DNA of 64,000 nucleotides from Nonomuraea gerenzanensis (GCF_020215645.1 NZ_CP084058.1:1364001-1428000); one strand, 5' to 3'; positions 41,314-51,490 are shown, counted from the first letter of the stretch. Numbers and translations: made by a program. The notes: generated from the sequence alone by a model not told the origin.

Positions 41314-41900
41314 GGAAGCGGGCCGCGAGGTCGTTCGCGCCCCCGCTCGACCTGCGTTTCATCGACCTGTTCATGGCCATCGTGCTGGCGCTGTCGTTCG
41401 TCGCGATCATGCTGACCGTGGTGACGCGGATGCTGCCGACGGAGCAGGCCGCCTCGCCCCCTCGGCAGCAGCGCAGCGTGGCCCAGCTCGAACGGCAGCT
41501 CGCCGCCGCCGAGCAGGCCAGGCGGGAGGCCGAGGCGGAGCTGCGGACCACCCGCGAGCAGATCTCCGAGCAGACCGCCTTCGCCCTGCCCTGGTGGCTG
41601 ATCGGCTTCTGCGCGCTGCTCGGGGTGCTGGCCGTGTTCATGAACTGGCGGGTGCGGCTGTGGAGGAAGGGCAACCTGCCGCCGTTGTGGAGCTGGGGGC
41701 TGGTCACGCTCGTGGTGGCGGTGGTCACGGTGGTGATCAGGTCGCTGAGCGACGGGCAGGGGTACCTGCTGCTGGCGGAGATCCCGTGGTGGGCCGCCGA
41801 CGTGCTCTGCCTCGGGCTGCTGCTGGTCGCGCACGTGCTGATCTCGGACATCAGGGACCGGCAGGCCACGTTGGGGAAGATCAAGGCACGGGGCCGATAA
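41310..41900 (+). CDS. ExbD/TolR-like partner with extra membrane helices
   Basis: 196 aa from GTG 41310, overlapping the ExbB-like gene. The first helix, PPLDLRFIDLFMAIVLALSFVAIM, matches the ExbD/TolR channel helix: Asp19 in FIDLFMAIVLAL aligns with the proton-carrying Asp of ExbD in FIDVMLVLLIIF. Unlike ExbD/TolR/MotB it has no peptidoglycan-binding or TolR-like outer domain; a coiled coil (about 52-90) is followed by three more helices (about 94-112, 128-150, 156-178). I am not aware of a described family with this arrangement. It is the main reason I flag this pair as a possible new ion-driven machine. Confidence 0.7.
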   Translation: MRKRAARSFAPPLDLRFIDLFMAIVLALSFVAIMLTVVTRMLPTEQAASPPRQQRSVAQLERQLAAAEQARREAEAELRTTREQISEQTAFALPWWLIGFCALLGVLAVFMNWRVRLWRKGNLPPLWSWGLVTLVVAVVTVVIRSLSDGQGYLLLAEIPWWAADVLCLGLLLVAHVLISDIRDRQATLGKIKARGR

Positions 41901-41979
41901 TTCAGACGAACGTCACTCCTGTCACATCTTCCCCGCATACCGTGACACGCGTCTCGATCGTCCCCCTTGAGGAGATGCG

Positions 41980-42813
41980 ATGTTGCGTCGAACCCTGGGC
42001 GTGCTGGCCGCAGCCGGCGCGCTGCTGCTGATGGCCGTCCCCGCCTCGGCGACGGCCGTCGAGCCCCTGCCCCGCGCGCACGCGCACAACGACTACGAGC
42101 ACGAGCGCCCGCTCCTGGACGCCCTCGACCACGGCTTCACCAGCGTCGAGGCCGACATCTACCTGGTGGACGGCGAGCTGCGCGTCGGGCACGACCCCGA
42201 GGACCTGCGGCCGGGCCGTACGCTGCAGTCGCTCTACCTCGACCCGCTGGCGCGGCTCGTCCGCCACGGCGGCGTCTACCCGCGCAGCCGCCAGCAGCTC
42301 CAGCTCCTGGTGGACATCAAGAACAACGGCGCGGCCACCTACACCGAGCTGGACAAGGTGCTCCAGGGCTACCGCAAGCTGCTCACCTCCTACCACAAGG
42401 GCAGGGTCAAGCCCGGCGCGGTCACCGTGGTGATCAGCGGCGACCGGCCGCGCGAGCTGATGGCCGCGCAGGAGCGGCGCTACGCCTTCTACGACGGCCG
42501 CATGGCGGACCTGGGCCAGGGCAACCCGTCGCTGATCCCGCTGATCAGCGACAACTGGACGAACCACTTCACCTGGACCGGCGCGGGCGAGATGCCCGCC
42601 GCCGAGCGCGACAAGCTGCGCCAGATCGTGGCCACCGCCCACCGCGACGGGCAGCGGGTGCGCTTCTGGGCCACGCCCGACGTGGCGGGGCCGGCCAGGG
42701 ACGCGCTGTGGCGGGAGCTGGTCGCCGCGGACGTCGACCACATCAACACCGACGACCTGGCGGGGCTGGCGGCCTTCCTGTGCGCCGCCGACGGCGAGCG
42801 CGAAGCGGCCTGA
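41980..42813 (+). CDS. Secreted PI-PLC/GDPD-like phosphodiesterase
   Basis: 277 aa. Signal peptide (about 1-26), then a TIM-barrel phosphodiesterase domain: RAHAHNDYEHERPLLDALDHGFTSVEADIYLVDGELRVGHDPEDL holds the His-Asn and Glu-x-Asp catalytic/metal residues typical of the glycerophosphodiester phosphodiesterase/PI-PLC group (the subgroup annotated with yeast AIM6). Likely cleaves lipid head groups or glycerophosphodiesters outside the cell. ATG 41980 has TGAGGAG at 41968-41974. The 3' end lies in a 41-42-bp tandem repeat. Confidence 0.8.
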   Translation: MLRRTLGVLAAAGALLLMAVPASATAVEPLPRAHAHNDYEHERPLLDALDHGFTSVEADIYLVDGELRVGHDPEDLRPGRTLQSLYLDPLARLVRHGGVYPRSRQQLQLLVDIKNNGAATYTELDKVLQGYRKLLTSYHKGRVKPGAVTVVISGDRPRELMAAQERRYAFYDGRMADLGQGNPSLIPLISDNWTNHFTWTGAGEMPAAERDKLRQIVATAHRDGQRVRFWATPDVAGPARDALWRELVAADVDHINTDDLAGLAAFLCAADGEREAA

Positions 42814-42908
42814 ACCCCCATCGCGTCCACGACGAGCCCCGGCGCAGCGGCCTGAATCCCATCGCGTCCACGACGAGCTCCGGCGCAGCGGCCTGAATCC
42901 CATCGCGC
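42805..42908. repeat. 41-42-bp tandem repeat spanning a stop codon
   Basis: Units start at 42805, 42847 and 42888 with GCGGCCTGAA; the second is nearly identical to the first and the third is partial. The first unit contains the TGA stop of the PI-PLC-like gene; the later units repeat that 3' end with its stop in non-coding sequence. Confidence 0.85.
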
Positions 42909-43035
42909 CCGCCGGGGACGTGCGCCGGCTGCGGTTCCCGCCCTCGTTCGCGTGCAGGAGCGAGAGCCGCGTCGGCGAGACGATCACCGACGCGGGCGGG
43001 CGGCTGGCGTGTTCTCGCCGGTAACCGGGAGACGC
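42909..43035. other. Spacer without recognisable content
   Basis: Between the repeat and the convergent membrane-protein gene I see no ORF with neighbour-like codon bias, no clear hairpin and no RNA gene. Confidence 0.5.
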
Positions 43036-43446
43036 TCAATGAGCGCACCCGGCGTACTCGTCGAGGCGGCGCAGCATCGCCACCAGCATGAGCGGGAACA
43101 TCACCACGTGCGAGACCAGCATGAGCCCGTCGGCGTCCATGACGCCCGTCCACAGCAGGGGGAAGAGCGGGACGGCGGGCGCGAACATGATCGCGCACAT
43201 CTCCAGCGTCGGCGCCCAGCCGTGGCCGCGGAACCGCATCCACGCGGCCATGCCGATCGACATGTTCAGCGCCATGGACAGGTACCACAGCTCGGGCTGT
43301 TCGGCGTGGGAGACGCCGAGGCCGACGGCTGACTGCAGCATGCCGAGCGCGAACATCCCGACGAACATCGCGATGATCATTTCGACGTAGTGGAGGGCGA
43401 ACTTGCCCCAGCGGCGCCCGGTCTTGGGGGAGGTCGTCGTCGTCAT
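43036..43446 (-). CDS. Small four-helix membrane protein of unknown function
   Basis: 136 aa. Four hydrophobic helices (about 20-42, 53-72, 80-100, 107-128); methionine-rich (MIIAMFVGMFALGML, ALNMSIGMAAWMRF, HVVMFPLMLVAMLRR). Similar sequences are sometimes labelled flagellar FliP-like, but nothing here supports that. ATG 43446 sits behind a sequence identical to that upstream of the divergent regulator, suggesting back-to-back leaderless promoters. Confidence 0.7.
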   Translation of the reverse strand: MTTTTSPKTGRRWGKFALHYVEMIIAMFVGMFALGMLQSAVGLGVSHAEQPELWYLSMALNMSIGMAAWMRFRGHGWAPTLEMCAIMFAPAVPLFPLLWTGVMDADGLMLVSHVVMFPLMLVAMLRRLDEYAGCAH

Positions 43447-43545
43447 GCCCCGACTGTGTCCCGTACGGGCGGCGGCGGCCAAGGAAAGCGGCCGGGGAGG
43501 TCCGGAAACTTGGGTTCTGCGTCCTTCGCACCTACAGTCGGGGCC
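43447..43545. promoter_or_regulatory. Symmetric divergent promoter region
   Basis: CCCCGACTG (43448-43456) and CAGTCGGGG (43535-43543) are perfect 9-bp inverted copies immediately next to the two opposite start codons. For the plus-strand gene the copy includes -10 TACAGT (43533-43538), 7 nt before ATG 43546. A symmetric core promoter, possibly with a shared regulator. Confidence 0.5.
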
Positions 43546-44508
43546 ATGGATCGACGACGGGTCGTGATCGTGGCCTACGAGGCTTCGGAGCTGCTCGAGA
43601 TCGCCGGCATCACCTCGACGCTGGAGAGCGCGAACTGGCACGGCGCGGCGCCGTACTACGAATACCGCGTCGCCACCCCCGGCGGCCACCCCATCACCAC
43701 CGCCACCGCGCTGACCCTGCACGCGCAGCTCGTCCTGGAGCGGGTCACCGGGCCGCTCGACACGCTCGTGGTGGCGGGCGGGATCGGCCACGAGGACGCC
43801 GCCGCGAACCCGCTGATCGTCAGCCACGTCCGCCGGCTCGCCAAGGAGAGCCGCCGCGTCTCCTCGGTGTGCACCGGCGCGTACGTGCTGGCCGCCGCCG
43901 GCCTGCTCGACGGCCGGCGCGCCACCACGCACTGGCACCAGGCGCAGCGGATGGCCGAGCTCTACCCCGACGTCCTCGTGGACCCCGACCCCATCTTCAT
44001 CAGGGACGGCAACGTCGCCACCTCCGCCGGCATCACCGCCGCCCTGGACCTCATGCTGGCCTTCGTGGAGGAGGACAACGGCACCGAGCTGGCCAGGACC
44101 GTCGCCAGGAACCTCGTCACCTACCTGCAACGCCCCGGCGACCAGGCGCAGATGAGCATGTTCGTCAGCGCCCCCTCGCCCGCCAACAGCCTGGTCAAGC
44201 GGACCCTCGAACACATCTCGGCGCACCTGCGCGACGACCTGAGCACGGCCGCGCTGGCGGTCGAGGCGGGCGTCAGCGAGCGGCACCTGACCCGGCTCTT
44301 CCTCAAGCACCTCGGCCAGACGCCCGGCCGCTACGTCAGGCAGGCCCGCACCGAGGCCGCCGCCCACCTGCTCGCCTCCACCTCGCTGCCGATGGCGGCG
44401 GTGGCGGTGCGCTGCGGGTTCGGCACGGCGGAGACGCTGCGCCAGGCCTTCATCGACCGGTACGGCATCCCGCCCTCCCGCTACCGGCTGGCGCAAGCGG
44501 TTGGTTGA
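43546..44508 (+). CDS. GlxA-type transcriptional regulator (DJ-1/PfpI plus AraC HTH)
   Basis: 320 aa. N-terminal DJ-1/PfpI-like amidotransferase fold (about 1-180) with the nucleophile-elbow region SSVCTGAYVLAAAGLLDGRRATTHW, C-terminal AraC HTH (about 215-315) with LSTAALAVEAGVSERHLTRLFLKHLGQTPGRYVRQAR and the second signature VAVRCGFGTAETLRQAFIDRYGIPPSRYR. Probably regulates the divergent small membrane protein and itself. ATG 43546 follows TACAGT by 7 nt (leaderless). Confidence 0.9.
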   Translation: MDRRRVVIVAYEASELLEIAGITSTLESANWHGAAPYYEYRVATPGGHPITTATALTLHAQLVLERVTGPLDTLVVAGGIGHEDAAANPLIVSHVRRLAKESRRVSSVCTGAYVLAAAGLLDGRRATTHWHQAQRMAELYPDVLVDPDPIFIRDGNVATSAGITAALDLMLAFVEEDNGTELARTVARNLVTYLQRPGDQAQMSMFVSAPSPANSLVKRTLEHISAHLRDDLSTAALAVEAGVSERHLTRLFLKHLGQTPGRYVRQARTEAAAHLLASTSLPMAAVAVRCGFGTAETLRQAFIDRYGIPPSRYRLAQAVG

Positions 44509-44534
44509 TCCGGACTCTGGCTAATGTGTCTGCG

Positions 44535-46040
<1,506 letters not shown>

Positions 46041-46053
46041 GGTCGGGGAGCCG

Positions 46054-49000
46054 GTGAGCGTGCGCTTCGGCGTGCTCGGCCCGCTGCGCGTCGAGGGCGG
46101 TCAGGCGCCCGGGCCGGCCAAGCACCGCACGTTGCTGGCCGCGCTGCTGCTGTCGGCGCGCGAGCAGGTGCCGGTCGAGCGGCTGCTGTCCGCCGTCTGG
46201 GACGACCGGCCGCCCGCGTCCGCCGAGTCGGTGCTGCGCGTGTACGTCAGCGGGCTGCGCAAGGTCGTCGGCGGCATCCGTACCGTGCCAGGGGGTTACC
46301 TGATCGACGTGGCGCGGGACGACGTGGACTGCCACCGCTTCGAACGGCTGGTCGCCGCGGCCAGGCAGGCCAGGCAGGCGGGGCGGGTGGCGGAGGCGGC
46401 CGACGGGTTCAGGGCGGCGCTGGGGTTGTGGCGGGGGCAGAGCGCGCTGGCCGACGTCGAGTCGTCGGTGCTGCGGCGGGCGTACGGGGTGCCGCTGGAG
46501 GAGCTGCGGCTGACCGCGGTGGAGGAGCGGGTGCAGCTCGACCTGCTGCTGGGGCGGGGGGCCGAGGTGGTGAGCGAGCTGCGGGCGCTGGTCGCGGGGC
46601 ATCCGATGCGCGAGCGGGCCTGGGTGCTGCTCATCGAGGCGCTGCACCGGGCGGGGCGGCGATCGGAGGCGCTGGACGCGTATCAGGATGTGCGGCGGAC
46701 GTTGGTGGCGGAGCTGGGGCTGGAGCCGGGGGCCGAGCTGGTGGCCGCGCACCGGCGCGTACTGGACGACGCCGGCACGGGCACCGACCCCGGCGCAGGC
46801 CCCGCGGCCGGTGCGGGTCCCACCGCTCTGGTGCGGTCGGTCAACGAGTTGCCGCCCGACATCTCCGACTTCGCGGGGCGGCGGCCGGTGCTCGACTGGA
46901 TCGCGCGGATGGCCGCCGGACGCGCCGGCGCGCCCGTGCACCTGGTCCTGCACGGCCCGCCAGGCTGCGGCAAGTCGGCCGTCGCCGTGCACGCCGCCAC
47001 CGCGCTCGATCTGCCCGGCGGTCTGCCCGACGACCGGCTCTACGCCGTGCTCGGCGCACGTCCGCCCGGCGCCGTGCTGGAGGACCTGCTGCGTTCCCTC
47101 GGCTGCCCGGACGGCGCGGTGCCGCCCGCGCTGGACGACCGGGTGCGGCTGTACCGGGGTATGACGGCGCGCAGGCGGTTGCTCGTCCTGCTGGACGATG
47201 CCGCCGACGAGGCCCAGGTGCGCCCGTTGCTGCCTACCGGGCCCGGCAGCCTGACCTTGGTGACGAGCCGGTCGCCGCTGGCGGGGCTGGAGGCGGCGCG
47301 GGCGTACGAGCTGGGCCTGCTCGACGAGGACGAGGCCGTGGCGCTGCTCGGCGGCGTGGCCGGGCACGAACGCGTCCGCGCCGAGCCCGAGGCCGCCCTG
47401 CGGATCGTCCGGCTCTGCGGTCTCCTGCCGCTGGCTCTGCGCATCGCCGGGTCCCGGTTGGCCAGGAAACCGGGCTGGACGCTCGCCCACCTGGCGGGGC
47501 GGCTGGGCGACGAGCGACGCCGGCTCGACGAGCTCAGCGCGGGCGATCTCGCCGTCCGGGGCAGCCTCGCCCTCGGTTACCGCGGGCTGCCGGACCCGGA
47601 GCGGCGGCTGTTCCGCCGGCTGGGTGCGCTGTCCGCGCCCGACTTCGCGCCCTGGGCGCTGGGCGCCGACCTGGAGCCGCTGGTGGAGGCCGGGCTGCTG
47701 CAGTCGCGCGGGCTGGACGAGGTGGGTCAGGAACGGTACGGCTGGCACGACCTGACCCGGCTGTACGCCGCCGAACGGCTGGCCGAGGAGGACGGTGGCC
47801 CGGCCGGCGTGCTGGCGGCGGTGGCGGGCGAGATCCTGGAGCGCACCCGCCACGCCCGCGAAGCCCTCCTCCCAGCCGAACCCGGCACCGGCCGCACCCA
47901 GGTGCACCTGCCCGCACCGCCCGGCACCGCCCGCGCCGAGGCGCACCTGCCCGTACTCTCCGGTGATGGGCTGGAGACCGGGTGGTTGCGGCAGGAGGCG
48001 CGCTGGCTGGGGGCCGAGCGCCGGTTCCTGGTGGCGATGGTCGGGGACTTCTACCGGGCCGGCCTGTACGAGCCCGCGTGGCGGCTGGCCTTCTACCTGA
48101 CCCCGCTGTTCGAGCTGGGCGCCCACCACGACGACTGGCACACGACGACGGCGACCGGGCTGGACGCGGCCAGGGCGGCGGGCCAGCGCCACGGCGAGGC
48201 GCTCCTGCTGCGCGGCCTGGCCGACCTCCACCGGGCGGAGGGCCGCACGGACGCGGCGGCCGCGGCACTGCGCGCGGCCCAGCCGCTGGTGGACGGGCTG
48301 GAGCTGGCCAGGATCACCCTCAGACTCGGCCTGGTCCAAGCGGCCGAGGGCAGCCGCACGTCGAAGGCCGCGGCATCGCAGGCCGGGGCGTCGGAGGGCG
48401 GGGCGTCGGAGGGCGGGGCGTCGAAGGGTGGGGTGTCGGAGGGCGGGGTGTCGGAGGGCGGGGCGTCGAAGGGTGGGGTGTCGGAGGGCGGGGCGTCGAA
48501 GGGTGGGGTGTCGGAGGGCGGGGCGTGGCAGGCCGGGGCGTCGGAGGCGCGGGTGGATGGCGGTGCGGGCCGCAGGTCGTCCAGGGTGCTGGAGGCGGAG
48601 CGGGCGTTCGTACGGGCGTTGCGGGTGTTCGAGGAGGCGGGGGACCGGCGGGGGCGGGCCGACGCGTTGCGGGCGCTCGGCTCCCTGCGCGCGGACGAGG
48701 CCGCCCTGCGCGAGAGCCTGGCCGCGTACCAGGACCTGGGTGACCTGCGCGGAGAGGCGGAGGCGCTGCTCGACCTGGCGCGGCTGCACCTCGCCGCCGG
48801 CCGCCACCGCGCGGCCCGCGACTGCGCGATCCAGCGGCTGGGCATCAACCGCCGCCTCGGCGACCGGCTCCCGGAGGCGGTGGCGCTGCTCGTCCTGGCC
48901 GAGATAGAGGACGCGGCGGGTGCCGTGAGGGAAGCTGCGGGCGCGGCGCGGGCGGCGCTGGAGACGTTCACCGCGTACGGCGACCGCAGGAGCGCCGCCC

Positions 49001-49173
49001 GGGCCCGGCTGGCGTCGGCGGGGGCCGCGTTGCGGCTGGGCGACACGGAAGAGGCGGTTGAGACCCTTGTGCGTGGTATGGAAGAGTTTGACCGCCTTGG
49101 TGATGACCAGGTCAAGGCGGAGGCCGACAGGCTCATGCGGGAGGCGGGCAGGCGGCGTGGTCGGCGCATATAG
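46054..49173 (+). CDS. AfsR-like SARP / NB-ARC / TPR transcriptional regulator
   Basis: 1039 aa from GTG 46054; GTG 46060 (MRFGVLGPLRV after translation) is the more typical SARP start and has better spacing from GGGGAG at 46045-46050. Domains: OmpR-like winged HTH (1-95), bacterial transcriptional activation domain (100-245), NB-ARC ATPase with P-loop LHGPPGCGKSAVAV (~300-312), LDDAADE and SPLAGL-type sensor motifs, then TPR-like repeats (about 690-1035). A pentapeptide minisatellite interrupts the TPR region (774-833). AfsR-type proteins activate antibiotic or developmental genes; no biosynthetic cluster is adjacent. The kinase upstream is its likely partner. Confidence 0.9.
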   Translation: MSVRFGVLGPLRVEGGQAPGPAKHRTLLAALLLSAREQVPVERLLSAVWDDRPPASAESVLRVYVSGLRKVVGGIRTVPGGYLIDVARDDVDCHRFERLVAAARQARQAGRVAEAADGFRAALGLWRGQSALADVESSVLRRAYGVPLEELRLTAVEERVQLDLLLGRGAEVVSELRALVAGHPMRERAWVLLIEALHRAGRRSEALDAYQDVRRTLVAELGLEPGAELVAAHRRVLDDAGTGTDPGAGPAAGAGPTALVRSVNELPPDISDFAGRRPVLDWIARMAAGRAGAPVHLVLHGPPGCGKSAVAVHAATALDLPGGLPDDRLYAVLGARPPGAVLEDLLRSLGCPDGAVPPALDDRVRLYRGMTARRRLLVLLDDAADEAQVRPLLPTGPGSLTLVTSRSPLAGLEAARAYELGLLDEDEAVALLGGVAGHERVRAEPEAALRIVRLCGLLPLALRIAGSRLARKPGWTLAHLAGRLGDERRRLDELSAGDLAVRGSLALGYRGLPDPERRLFRRLGALSAPDFAPWALGADLEPLVEAGLLQSRGLDEVGQERYGWHDLTRLYAAERLAEEDGGPAGVLAAVAGEILERTRHAREALLPAEPGTGRTQVHLPAPPGTARAEAHLPVLSGDGLETGWLRQEARWLGAERRFLVAMVGDFYRAGLYEPAWRLAFYLTPLFELGAHHDDWHTTTATGLDAARAAGQRHGEALLLRGLADLHRAEGRTDAAAAALRAAQPLVDGLELARITLRLGLVQAAEGSRTSKAAASQAGASEGGASEGGASKGGVSEGGVSEGGASKGGVSEGGASKGGVSEGGAWQAGASEARVDGGAGRRSSRVLEAERAFVRALRVFEEAGDRRGRADALRALGSLRADEAALRESLAAYQDLGDLRGEAEALLDLARLHLAAGRHRAARDCAIQRLGINRRLGDRLPEAVALLVLAEIEDAAGAVREAAGAARAALETFTAYGDRRSAARARLASAGAALRLGDTEEAVETLVRGMEEFDRLGDDQVKAEADRLMREAGRRRGRRI
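48373..48552 (+). repeat. 15-bp in-frame minisatellite in the SARP gene
   Basis: Twelve 15-bp units encode pentapeptides of the form (A/V)S(E/K)GG, flanked by ASQAG, AWQAG and a further ASEAR. A 30-bp higher-order unit (ASKGG-VSEGG) recurs three times. Because the unit is a multiple of three, copy changes would lengthen or shorten the protein without frameshift. Confidence 0.92.
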
Positions 49174-49244
49174 CGCACTATGCGGATCCTGAAGGTCGCC
49201 TCCCTAGGGTGAGGGCCACGTTCCCCGAGTACGAAGGTGACCAG

Positions 49245-49841
49245 GTGATACGGAAGACGTTCGCGCTGTCGGTGGCGGCGGTCGCGCTGGCAGGGTGCGG
49301 CATGCTGCCGGGCGCGCAGGGCGGCGGCGGCGAGGAGCGGCAGTCGCAGGCCGCGGTGGAGGGGCAGGCCACGCCCACGTCGGCGGCCCCCGAGACACAG
49401 CAGGCGCGCAGCGCGCCGCCGCAGGACGCCGAGGTGATCGCCAGCCGCGAGGTCAAGGTGGGCGCGGGCGACATGTACGGCAAGGCGCGTGTGGACGTCA
49501 CCGCGCTCAGGCGCCAGGGCCGCACGCTCAGCCTCAACTGGACGGTCACCGCCACCGAAGGCAAGGTCAACCTGCACAACGGCCTGGGCGGCGGCCCGCT
49601 GGACTTCACGGTCTCGTCCGTCTCCCTGATCGACCCGGTCAACGCCAAGCGGTACCGGGTGGCCCGCAACGGCACCGGCCAGGACGCGGAGTGCGTCTGC
49701 TCCGGCACGCAGGGGCAGTTCCTGGAGCCGGAGGAGGCCTCCACGCTGTACGCGGTGTTCGCGGCCCCGCCGGCGGACGTCACGAAGATCAACATCGAGA
49801 TGCCGATGTTCGGCGTGTTCACCGATGTTCCGATCTCTTAG
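49245..49841 (+). CDS. Lipoprotein of unknown function
   Basis: 198 aa from GTG 49245 (GAAGGTG at 49232-49238); an ATG-equivalent 36 bp upstream adds a non-signal leader. Lipobox LAGC (Cys ~18), Gln/Ala/Thr-rich tether, then a compact domain with two nearby cysteines (AECVCSGTQG) that may form a disulfide. The 3' end overlaps the OmpA-domain gene by 17 bp, so the two are coupled and probably act together at the cell surface. Confidence 0.75.
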   Translation: MIRKTFALSVAAVALAGCGMLPGAQGGGGEERQSQAAVEGQATPTSAAPETQQARSAPPQDAEVIASREVKVGAGDMYGKARVDVTALRRQGRTLSLNWTVTATEGKVNLHNGLGGGPLDFTVSSVSLIDPVNAKRYRVARNGTGQDAECVCSGTQGQFLEPEEASTLYAVFAAPPADVTKINIEMPMFGVFTDVPIS

Positions 49842-50367
49842 CGTCGCGCTGGCCCTCGCCCTGTCGCCGACCCCGGCTCCCAGCCCGCCCGCGGACGCCA
49901 CCGGCGCGGTCGAGGACCTCGTCCTGCCCGTCGAGGACATCGTCGGCGAGGTCGAGTCCATGGACGGCACCCAGAGCGAGAGCAAGGTGGGCCGGCAGGT
50001 GACGGTGGCGGTGACCAGCGACGTGCTGTTCGCGTTGGACAAGTGGCAGCTCACCGCCAAGGCCCGGCAGCGGCTGGCCGAGGTGGCGGGCAAGGTCGAG
50101 GCCGAGGCGGCCGGCGGCGTCGTCAAGATCGAGGGACACACCGACGACCAGGGCACGGACGCGTACAACAGCACGCTGTCGCAGCGGCGGGCGCAGGCCG
50201 TCGAGAGCGAGATGCGGCGGCTGCTGTCAGCGGCCGGGGTGACGCTGCAGGCGCGCGGCTACGGTGAGAGCCGCCCCAAGGTGCCCAACGTGATCGACGG
50301 CAAGCCCGTGGAGCAGAACCGGGCCAGGAACCGGCGCGTCGAGATCGTCTTCACCGCCAAGCAGTGA
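49825..50367 (+). CDS. OmpA-family peptidoglycan-binding protein
   Basis: 180 aa. Signal peptide (about 1-24) and a C-terminal OmpA/MotB-like domain (about 60-178): TSDVLFALDKWQLTAKARQRLAEVAGKV, KIEGHTDDQGTDAYNSTLSQRRAQAVE with the diaminopimelate-binding Asp/Arg, and RNRRVEIVF. In a monoderm it should anchor itself non-covalently to peptidoglycan. Overlaps the upstream lipoprotein gene by 17 bp. It has no membrane helix beyond the signal. Confidence 0.88.
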   Translation: MFRSLSVALALALSPTPAPSPPADATGAVEDLVLPVEDIVGEVESMDGTQSESKVGRQVTVAVTSDVLFALDKWQLTAKARQRLAEVAGKVEAEAAGGVVKIEGHTDDQGTDAYNSTLSQRRAQAVESEMRRLLSAAGVTLQARGYGESRPKVPNVIDGKPVEQNRARNRRVEIVFTAKQ

Positions 50368-50380
50368 CCCCGGCGCGCCG

Positions 50381-51472
50381 CTAGTCGCCCGCGAGCTGCC
50401 CCAGCGTCACGGTGACCGTCTCGGTGCGGCCGCTCGAACGGATCACGCCCACCTTGACGCGGTCGCCCGGCTTGAACGTGGTGATGGTCTCGGCCAGGGC
50501 GGCCATCGTCGGCGTGTCCTCGCCGTTGAGGGAGACGATCACGTCGCCCGCGCGGATGCCGGCCTTCTCGGCGCCGCCCCCTCGCTCGACGCTGGCCACC
50601 CCGACCCCGCTCGGCTGCCCGTCGGAGCCGATCACGGTGCTGCCGCGGATGCCCAGGCCGGCCCGGTGGCTGTTGGTGACCCGGCCGTCCTTGACGATCT
50701 GGCGGGCGATGTCCGTGGCGGTGTTGCTCGGGATGGCGAAACCGATGCCCGGCGCGGCCCCGCCGCCCAGGGCGGGATCGGTGGCGGCGAGCGTCGGGAT
50801 GCCGATCACGTGACCCGAGAGGTCCACGAGGGCGCCGCCGCTGTTGCCCGGGTTGATGGCGGCGGAGGTCTGGATGGCGCCGGCGATGGTGGCGCCCGGC
50901 GAGTCGGGGTTCTGCGGCTCGGTGACCGTACGGCCGAGCGCGGAGACGATGCCGTTCGTGACGCTGCCGGACAGCCCCAGCGGGTTGCCCATGGCCAGCA
51001 CGATCTGCCCCACCCGCAGCTTCGAGGAGTCGCCGAACCGCGCCGGCCTGAGCCCGTCGGGCCGGTCCACCTTGATCACGGCCAGGTCCCCGGCGGGGAA
51101 CGACTTGACCAGCTTGGCCGGTCGCGGCGCCCCGCCGGTGGCGATGGTCACGTTCATCTGCGTGGCCTGCCCGACCACGTGCGCGTTGGTGACGATGTGG
51201 CCCTGGGTGTCGAACACGATGCCGGACCCCAGCCCGACCTTCGTGTTGATCTGCACGATGGACGGCAGGACGTCCGAGATGACCTTCTCGTAGGCCGCTT
51301 CGAGCGCCTGCGGCGACGCGGTGGGCGAGGCCGCGGGCGAGCTGGGAGCCGACGGCGAGGCCGTGTCGGTGGCCGGTGCGGTGGGGCTGGCGGTGCCTGT
51401 GGATGTGGGCGGCGGCCCGCAGCCGGCGACCAGTACGGCTGCGGCGGCCAGCCCCGCGACGATCTCCCTCAT
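50381..51472 (-). CDS. HtrA/DegP-like serine protease lipoprotein with PDZ domain
   Basis: 363 aa. Lipobox VAGC (Cys18), Thr/Ser/Pro tether (20-55), trypsin-like protease domain with His98 (TNAHVV), Asp129 (GDLAVIKVD) and Ser211 (NPGNSGGAL), and a PDZ domain (about 265-355). Surface quality-control or regulatory protease. Converges on the OmpA-domain gene with 13 bp between and is followed upstream by the FadD-like gene on the same strand (18 bp), which may share its transcript. Confidence 0.9.
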   Translation of the reverse strand: MREIVAGLAAAAVLVAGCGPPPTSTGTASPTAPATDTASPSAPSSPAASPTASPQALEAAYEKVISDVLPSIVQINTKVGLGSGIVFDTQGHIVTNAHVVGQATQMNVTIATGGAPRPAKLVKSFPAGDLAVIKVDRPDGLRPARFGDSSKLRVGQIVLAMGNPLGLSGSVTNGIVSALGRTVTEPQNPDSPGATIAGAIQTSAAINPGNSGGALVDLSGHVIGIPTLAATDPALGGGAAPGIGFAIPSNTATDIARQIVKDGRVTNSHRAGLGIRGSTVIGSDGQPSGVGVASVERGGGAEKAGIRAGDVIVSLNGEDTPTMAALAETITTFKPGDRVKVGVIRSSGRTETVTVTLGQLAGD

Positions 51473-51490
51473 GCGGAGATCCTGCCCAGC

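Noticed and set aside
40396..41900. Zorya defence system (ZorA/ZorB)
   Set aside because: The second protein lacks the peptidoglycan-binding domain of ZorB, and no ZorC, ZorD or ZorE gene is adjacent.
48373..48552. Regular short repeats that could suggest a CRISPR-like array
   Set aside because: Units are contiguous 15-bp codon repeats with no spacers, inside an intact coding frame.
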